Source: Rubrobacter sp.
GTDB lineage: Bacteria > Actinomycetota > Rubrobacteria > Rubrobacterales > Rubrobacteraceae
DNA length: 59,548 bases
NCBI GenBank assembly: GCA_013695475.1
Contig: JACDAJ010000077.1
Coordinates: 1-59,548 of the forward strand
Direction: 5' to 3'
Shown here: positions 55,801-59,548 of the stretch, piece after piece
How positions within the stretch are numbered: the stretch's first letter is position 1
Layout: each line of letters starts with the position of its first letter
Position numbers and translations under genes: made by a program
The notes under the pieces: generated by a model
What the model was told of the DNA's origin: nothing
Database searches by the model: none
What the model saw: the letters and a program-made list of their open reading frames with translations, nothing else

Positions 55801-56628
55801 ATGAAGAGGCTGAAACTGACACCTCCGGGGGAGAGAGGCACGCGCGGCGAACGCGCCCGCCTTTTTATTCGATGGATGCCCCACATCGGGGCCGAAGCCG
55901 TCTCCCTTTACGAACTCCTCCGTATCCTCCCCGACATCGGACACGATGAAGTGGACGCCGCCGAGCTTTCCGAACTCCTCCGATCCACACCGGAGAGCGT
56001 GGAGAAGTCCTTCGAAGTTTTGCTCCGTGCGGGTTTCGTATACGAACGTGACGGCTGGCTCGAGGTCGCCGAACATCCGCCTTCAATGGCGGGGCGAAGT
56101 GCGGAAATCGAGGCTCCGGAGGTTCGAGCCGGGCCGGAGGCCATCGAGGCGGCGGAGATTCCGGCGTCGGAAGTTCCGCCGTCGGAGGCTTCGACCCCGG
56201 CTCCTCCGGCTCCGGTGCGGGAGATCGAGGTGGTCAAAGCCGAGCCGGAGGGGATTTCCGCCGACGACTATTTCAATTTCATGGGAACGCTCCCGGCTCC
56301 CCACATCATCGAGTTTTTGAACGAATACTGTGGCCGCGACGGTGTCGAGCCGGACGTGGTCCGCGAAGCCCTCCGCATCGCGAGCGAGCGCGACGCGAGG
56401 CAAGTCGGGTACGTGCGGGCGATCCTCGAAAAGTGGGTCGAGCGCGGCGTGAAGACGGTCGCCGACGTGGAGCTTTTTGAGAAGGATCGGAGCCTTCGCC
56501 TCGTCCAGCAAAGCGGCGCGGTGAAGGGCGGAGCATTGAAACTAGCCGAAGGAGGTGGGGATGATGGAGCGTATAGACGGTCTGCTGCCAGACGCCGGGA
56601 AGGCTATGAGTGGCTCTTCGGCGAATAA
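55801..56628 (+). CDS. DnaD-domain replication protein
   Basis: 275 residues. The N-terminal 90 residues look like a winged helix (FIRWMPHIGAEAVSLYELLR, LLRAGFVYERDGWLEV). A Glu/Ala/Pro-rich linker follows, then a DnaD/DnaB2 C-terminal domain at about 150-235 (YFNFMGTLPAPHIIEFLNEY, ...DARQVGYVRAILEKWVERGVKTVADVE). DnaD proteins help load the replicative helicase. It overlaps the DnaC-like gene, so they act together. Confidence 0.82.
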   Translation: MKRLKLTPPGERGTRGERARLFIRWMPHIGAEAVSLYELLRILPDIGHDEVDAAELSELLRSTPESVEKSFEVLLRAGFVYERDGWLEVAEHPPSMAGRSAEIEAPEVRAGPEAIEAAEIPASEVPPSEASTPAPPAPVREIEVVKAEPEGISADDYFNFMGTLPAPHIIEFLNEYCGRDGVEPDVVREALRIASERDARQVGYVRAILEKWVERGVKTVADVELFEKDRSLRLVQQSGAVKGGALKLAEGGGDDGAYRRSAARRREGYEWLFGE

Positions 56629-57430
56629 AAGACGGTCTTCGGCGAAAGCCCTCCGCCTCGACGATCAGGTTTGCCCGCATTGCGGAGCCGACCTCGAAGC
56701 CGAGTGGGTCGAGTTCCCCCCCGCTTTGCAGCGAAAATACGAAAAGCAAGGCGAGTGGGACTATCTCCCATGCACCCCCGAATGCGAGAAGAAGAACGAA
56801 CAGCGCGAGTGGGAGAGGATGCGCCGCGAAGCCCGCGTCGCTACTTTGAAAGACCGGAGCGGCCTCTCGAAGCGGATGAAGAACCACACCCTCGGGAGTT
56901 TCAAGCCGTACACGGGGCCGTCGGCGGCGAAGGCGATGGAGAAGGTCGAGGCGTACCTCAAAAACTGGGAGGAGAACCGCGACTCGGGGCGTGGGATGTA
57001 TTTCTGCGGAGATGTCGGAACCGGCAAAACGCATCTCGCCGTCGCGGTGATGCACGAGCTTATCCACAGGAAGCGCGTGCCGTCCCTCTTCGTGACCGTC
57101 CCGGAGCTTCTCGACAATATCCGCGAGACGTACAATGTGCCGGGCCGGAACATTGACGAGTGGATGGACGCGGTGAGAAACGCGGAGTTCCTCCTTCTCG
57201 ACGACCTCGGAGCCGAGCGGGCGAGCGAGTGGGTGCGGGAGAGGATCTTCGTCATCGTCAACCATCGGTACCGAGAGGAGCTCCCGACTTTATTCACATC
57301 CAACGTCGGGCCGAAGGATTTGGCGGCGCAATTAGGGGAGAGGACGGCGAGCCGGATTATCGAGATGTGCGACTGGATCTCACTTGAAGGCGACGACTAC
57401 CGCGAGATGGAGGCGAAGCAAAGGGCATGA
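56561..57430 (+). CDS. DnaC/DnaI-like AAA+ helicase loader
   Basis: 289 residues. The N-terminal zinc-binding part has CPHCGADLE and CTPECEKK. The AAA+ domain has Walker [12 protein letters not shown], Walker [11 protein letters not shown], and the sensor FTSNVGP with the arginine finger in [19 protein letters not shown] precedes ATG 56561 (ATG 56564 is also possible). It overlaps the DnaD gene by 68 bp. It should deliver DnaB helicase to DNA. Confidence 0.88.
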   Translation: MMERIDGLLPDAGKAMSGSSANKRRSSAKALRLDDQVCPHCGADLEAEWVEFPPALQRKYEKQGEWDYLPCTPECEKKNEQREWERMRREARVATLKDRSGLSKRMKNHTLGSFKPYTGPSAAKAMEKVEAYLKNWEENRDSGRGMYFCGDVGTGKTHLAVAVMHELIHRKRVPSLFVTVPELLDNIRETYNVPGRNIDEWMDAVRNAEFLLLDDLGAERASEWVRERIFVIVNHRYREELPTLFTSNVGPKDLAAQLGERTASRIIEMCDWISLEGDDYREMEAKQRA

Positions 57431-58101
57431 GAGACGAGTTTTTAATTACGAGGCACGGAAAGCAATATGTACTTTTTGCGGGACTTTTGGACGAGGCCCA
57501 CACTCGCGGACTGAAGGGCATTGACACGGAGCTTCTTCAATCCCCCGACGATTCGAATGGGAATATGGCGGTGATAAAGGCGACCGTCGAGATGGAGGAC
57601 GGACGCATCTTCTCCGGCATCGGCGACGCGAGTCCCGGCAACGTCGGGAAGGCCATCGCGCCGCACGTCATCCGCATGGCCGAAACGAGAGCGAAAGCGA
57701 GAGCGCTCCGCGACGCCGTGAACGTCGGCGCGACCGCCCTCGAAGAACTCTCCGACGGCGACGGAGACGGGGGGGCATCGGGGGATGGCGGTGGGAGAAG
57801 CCGCCCGGCTCCCGTCCGCGAAGTGAGTCAGGAGGCGAGGCAAACGAGACCCCGCGCCGTCGAGGAAAGCCCGGCCTCGAACGGTCGGGACGGGAACCCG
57901 GAGGCGTCCGGCGAAGGCTCTCCGCGGGCGAAGAAAGCCGGGAAAAGTCAGGTGAATCTCCTCAAAACCCTCCTCGTCGAGGCGAGGGGCGACGACGGCG
58001 TCCAGAAAATGGAGAACCATCTCGGAAAGCCCCTCTCCGACCTCACCCGCCAGGAAGCCGACAAGTGGATAGACAAGCTCACGCCCGAGAACAGCGAATA
58101 A
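57427..58101 (+). CDS. Putative single-strand annealing/DdrA-like protein
   Basis: 224 residues, ATG overlapping the loader stop. The N-terminal part (about 1-110) has [20 protein letters not shown] and [19 protein letters not shown], a pattern like Rad52/DdrA-type annealing domains (G-x-G-x-A, then ETRAxxRAL). A disordered linker leads to a C-terminal module [19 protein letters not shown], common in phage RecT/ERF-associated proteins. The assignment is from pattern only. It is part of the DnaD-DnaC unit. Confidence 0.55.
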   Translation: MRDEFLITRHGKQYVLFAGLLDEAHTRGLKGIDTELLQSPDDSNGNMAVIKATVEMEDGRIFSGIGDASPGNVGKAIAPHVIRMAETRAKARALRDAVNVGATALEELSDGDGDGGASGDGGGRSRPAPVREVSQEARQTRPRAVEESPASNGRDGNPEASGEGSPRAKKAGKSQVNLLKTLLVEARGDDGVQKMENHLGKPLSDLTRQEADKWIDKLTPENSE

Positions 58102-58106
58102 ATTAA

Positions 58107-58177
58107 AAGCCGCGGATCGAGAAAACACGACTCGCGACTTTCTATTTGCGATGCTCGATCCGCGATTCGCGGCTTTT
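58107..58177 (+). terminator. Long stem-loop after the DnaD-DnaC module
   Basis: AAGCCGCGGATCGAG (58107-58121) is complementary to CTCGATCCGCG plus CGGCTT (58154-58175), with a five-base bulge, then TTTT. A terminator or a repeat element; the ATTCGCGGCTTTTCC part is similar to 1201-1226. Confidence 0.55.
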
Positions 58178-58252
58178 CCACTCTTGCCACATGACTCCCG
58201 ATGCGGCAAACTGACATGGAGACGTTTATTACAAAATCCCGGAGTCCGCGTC

Positions 58253-59032
58253 GTGGGCCGAAGTCCGTTTTTGAAGAGCCGCCGTTTTCACACTCCGCTT
58301 TTTGCTTTGCTCGCCGTCGTCTTTCTTTCGGCGTGCGGGGTTTTCGGCGGCGTGGCTTCCGGGGCGTATTCGCCGCCTCCGGACGCGCTCGCGGTGAGTT
58401 TTATAGACGTGGGGCAAGGGGATTCGATCCTCATTCAGGCGGGGGGCGAAAACTATCTCATCGACGCCGGGGATCCCGAAGAAGGCCCGAACGTCGTGGA
58501 TTTCCTCCGCTCCCGAGGCGTGGACGAACTCGACGGCATGGTCTCCACGAGCGGAGACTCCGACCACGCCGGAGGACTCGCCGACGTCCTCGACGCTTTC
58601 ACCGTGGAGAACATATACGTCTCCGGCTACCCGAAGGAGACGATGACGTACACGAACTTCCTTCGCGCCGCTCGGAATGAAAGGGCGGATTTTTCGGAGG
58701 TCCACGCCGGGATGGGCATGGAGTGGGGCGGGGTTCGCGTGGATGTCATAAACCCTCCGCCCGCCTCCGGCGAGGGTCTCTTCGAGAACTCGAACGACAA
58801 CTCCGTCGGGGTCATATTGACGTACGGGACGGCTCGCGTCCTTCTCGCCGGGGACACCGAGGAGAAAGCCGAGGAATACATGGCGATGGGGCCGTATACG
58901 GGGCCGCTCACGGTTATCAACGGGCGCAAGTACACACATGCGGGAAGCGCAAGTACGCTCATGCCGAAGGTTCGCTTCGGGGCGATGCTGTCTGAAGGCG
59001 GCGCCGAACGGTTAGAATTGATACGAACTTAG
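58253..59032 (+). CDS. ComEC-type metallo-beta-lactamase lipoprotein, 3' part displaced by an insertion
   Basis: Reads from GTG 58253. A lipoprotein signal (FALLAVVFLSAC) is followed by the ComEC-like MBL fold: VSFIDVGQGDSILIQ, NYLIDAG, STSGDSDHAGG (the usual first His of HPDADH is Ser) and VLLAGDTEEKAEE. The family sequence stops at GPLTV (58901-58915). A foreign 39-codon tail then runs to TAG 59032. The expected LKVGHHGSNTSTT follows only at 59487, in another frame. Without its own domain end the product is truncated unless the insert is spliced out. Confidence 0.8.
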   Translation: MGRSPFLKSRRFHTPLFALLAVVFLSACGVFGGVASGAYSPPPDALAVSFIDVGQGDSILIQAGGENYLIDAGDPEEGPNVVDFLRSRGVDELDGMVSTSGDSDHAGGLADVLDAFTVENIYVSGYPKETMTYTNFLRAARNERADFSEVHAGMGMEWGGVRVDVINPPPASGEGLFENSNDNSVGVILTYGTARVLLAGDTEEKAEEYMAMGPYTGPLTVINGRKYTHAGSASTLMPKVRFGAMLSEGGAERLELIRT

Positions 59033-59486
59033 CGAAGCTAGAAAGGAGGCGCGGCGCGGGCTTCGATCCACCAAGACATAGACCCGCGCCGCTACCTACG
59101 ATGAGTATACAGAAAGACCCGGATAAAAGAGATCTCCGGTATCTAAGACTCGTTACGCAGCGTCTTGAAGGCCGCACAGACACCGAGATAGCTAAAGGTA
59201 TGGACATCGACCCGCCGGAAGCACTCTATCAGTTACTCGCGCAAGACGGGTTTCCCATCTGCCCGGTATGCGGAGCAGCCCATGCTGGAGCCAACCACTG
59301 CGAAGAGAAGCGAAGGAGACGCCTAGATAGATGCACAGGATGATTGAACACTCCCTCGTTCATCTGCCCCAGGCTATCAGGGATGTCGAATGGCGAGTGT
59401 CCATTTATCTCGTGCATCTATCTAGCGAAGCTGCGGAGGGCTACGAGATAAGCGGAGCTGTGTGTAGTTACGAACCGTTGACCGTT
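58916..59486 (+). mobile_element. 571-bp insertion in the MBL lipoprotein gene, structured and unclassified
   Basis: Inserted between two copies of a Pro-Leu-Thr-Val codon block: CCG-CTC-ACG-GTT at 58904 and CCG-TTG-ACC-GTT at 59475, differing only at synonymous positions. It contains a perfect 10-bp GC stem (59051-59060 with 59083-59092), a perfect 14-bp stem (59323-59336 with 59412-59425), a 10-bp direct repeat TAGCGAAGCT (59030 and 59423), and an 80-codon ORF. The length 571 shifts the frame. Codon and base use (AGA, CTA, ATA) differ from flanking genes. The class (intron, MITE-like, other) is open. Confidence 0.7.
59101..59343 (+). CDS. Small zinc-ribbon/HTH-like protein inside the insertion
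   Basis: 80 residues. A helix-turn-helix-like middle (RLEGRTDTEIAKGMDIDPPEALYQLL shortened: DTEIAKGMDIDPPEALYQLL) leads to CPVCGAAHAGANHC, a four-ligand zinc knuckle candidate, then a basic end KRRRRLDRC. No good ribosome site precedes ATG 59101. It may be the only gene of the element. Family not recognised. Confidence 0.5.
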   Translation: MSIQKDPDKRDLRYLRLVTQRLEGRTDTEIAKGMDIDPPEALYQLLAQDGFPICPVCGAAHAGANHCEEKRRRRLDRCTG

Positions 59487-59548
59487 CTCAAAGTCGGGCA
59501 TCACGGCTCGAACACTTCCACGACGCCGTTGTTTCTCAGCCGCTTTCC
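59331..59548 (+). CDS. Open frame running from the insertion into the 3' part of the MBL gene (partial)
   Basis: ATG 59331 (or 59340) opens a frame that encodes about 48 element-derived residues (IEHSLVHLPQAIRDVEWR...) and then PLTVLKVGHHGSNTSTT, the C-terminal MBL motif, running off the window. It may be merely the displaced 3' exon of the gene that begins at 58253. It is not known to be translated. Confidence 0.45.
   Translation, partial: MHRMIEHSLVHLPQAIRDVEWRVSIYLVHLSSEAAEGYEISGAVCSYEPLTVLKVGHHGSNTSTTPLFLSRF

Noticed and set aside
59061-59092. Group I intron S-like motif (AAGACATAGACC) in the insertion
   Set aside because: The motif resembles the conserved S element and has a GUCU partner upstream, but it sits in the loop of a perfect 10-bp GC stem that a real intron core would not tolerate. 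It is too weak to call the class.

Overview
The window (59,548 bp) is a GC-rich bacterial chromosome segment centred on the replication origin. The gene content points to a deep-branching actinobacterium, possibly Rubrobacter-like. The reasons are the FHA/PP2C/RodA/PBP/PASTA-kinase cluster, the rpmH-dnaA-oriC-dnaN-recF-gyrB-gyrA core, many genes that look leaderless, and parS sites at rsmG. The lineage is an inference; no rRNA gene is present to settle it.

Positions 1-24,000 hold an arginase-like enzyme, a stand-alone Lrp-type RAM protein, a membrane-anchored protein, tRNA-Leu(CAG), and a long plus-strand signalling and cell-wall operon (membrane Ser/Thr kinase, FhaA-like, FhaB-like, PstP-like phosphatase, RodA/FtsW, PBP, PknB with four PASTA domains). 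These are followed by a coiled-coil/beta-CASP metallo-beta-lactamase fusion, an SDR, a frameshifted RDD-family gene, a flavoprotein, a NUDIX hydrolase, tRNA-Gly(CCC), the sdhC-sdhA-sdhB operon and the RNase P RNA.

Positions 24,000-46,000 hold a haloacetate-dehalogenase-type hydrolase, a NYN-LOTUS protein, gyrA and gyrB (each interrupted by an intein), recF, a YaaA-type S4 protein, dnaN, an origin with at least 14 perfect DnaA boxes, dnaA, a GHKL-ATPase/winged-helix protein, a second small DnaA-box cluster, and rpmH-rnpA-yidC-jag-rsmG-parA-parB with two parS sites.

Positions 46,000-59,548 hold a lytic transglycosylase, a TPR protein, a DUF92 membrane protein, leuS (preceded by a nine-codon leader ORF), several membrane proteins, a circularly permuted ATP-grasp protein, three tandem paralogous small membrane proteins, and a DnaD-DnaC-annealase-like replication module. 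The last gene is a ComEC-type metallo-beta-lactamase lipoprotein interrupted by a 571-bp insertion that has strong stem-loops and its own small ORF.

Two themes run through the window. Many genes begin 6-11 nt after a -10 hexamer, which is the leaderless arrangement. Gene borders also carry a family of TTGGTT/AACCAA hairpin repeats (six sites) and further dispersed repeats. Kinases, FHA readers and the phosphatase sit next to the RodA/PBP synthase pair, as expected for phospho-control of envelope growth. The origin genes and parABS sit together, so replication initiation and segregation are encoded at the same locus.
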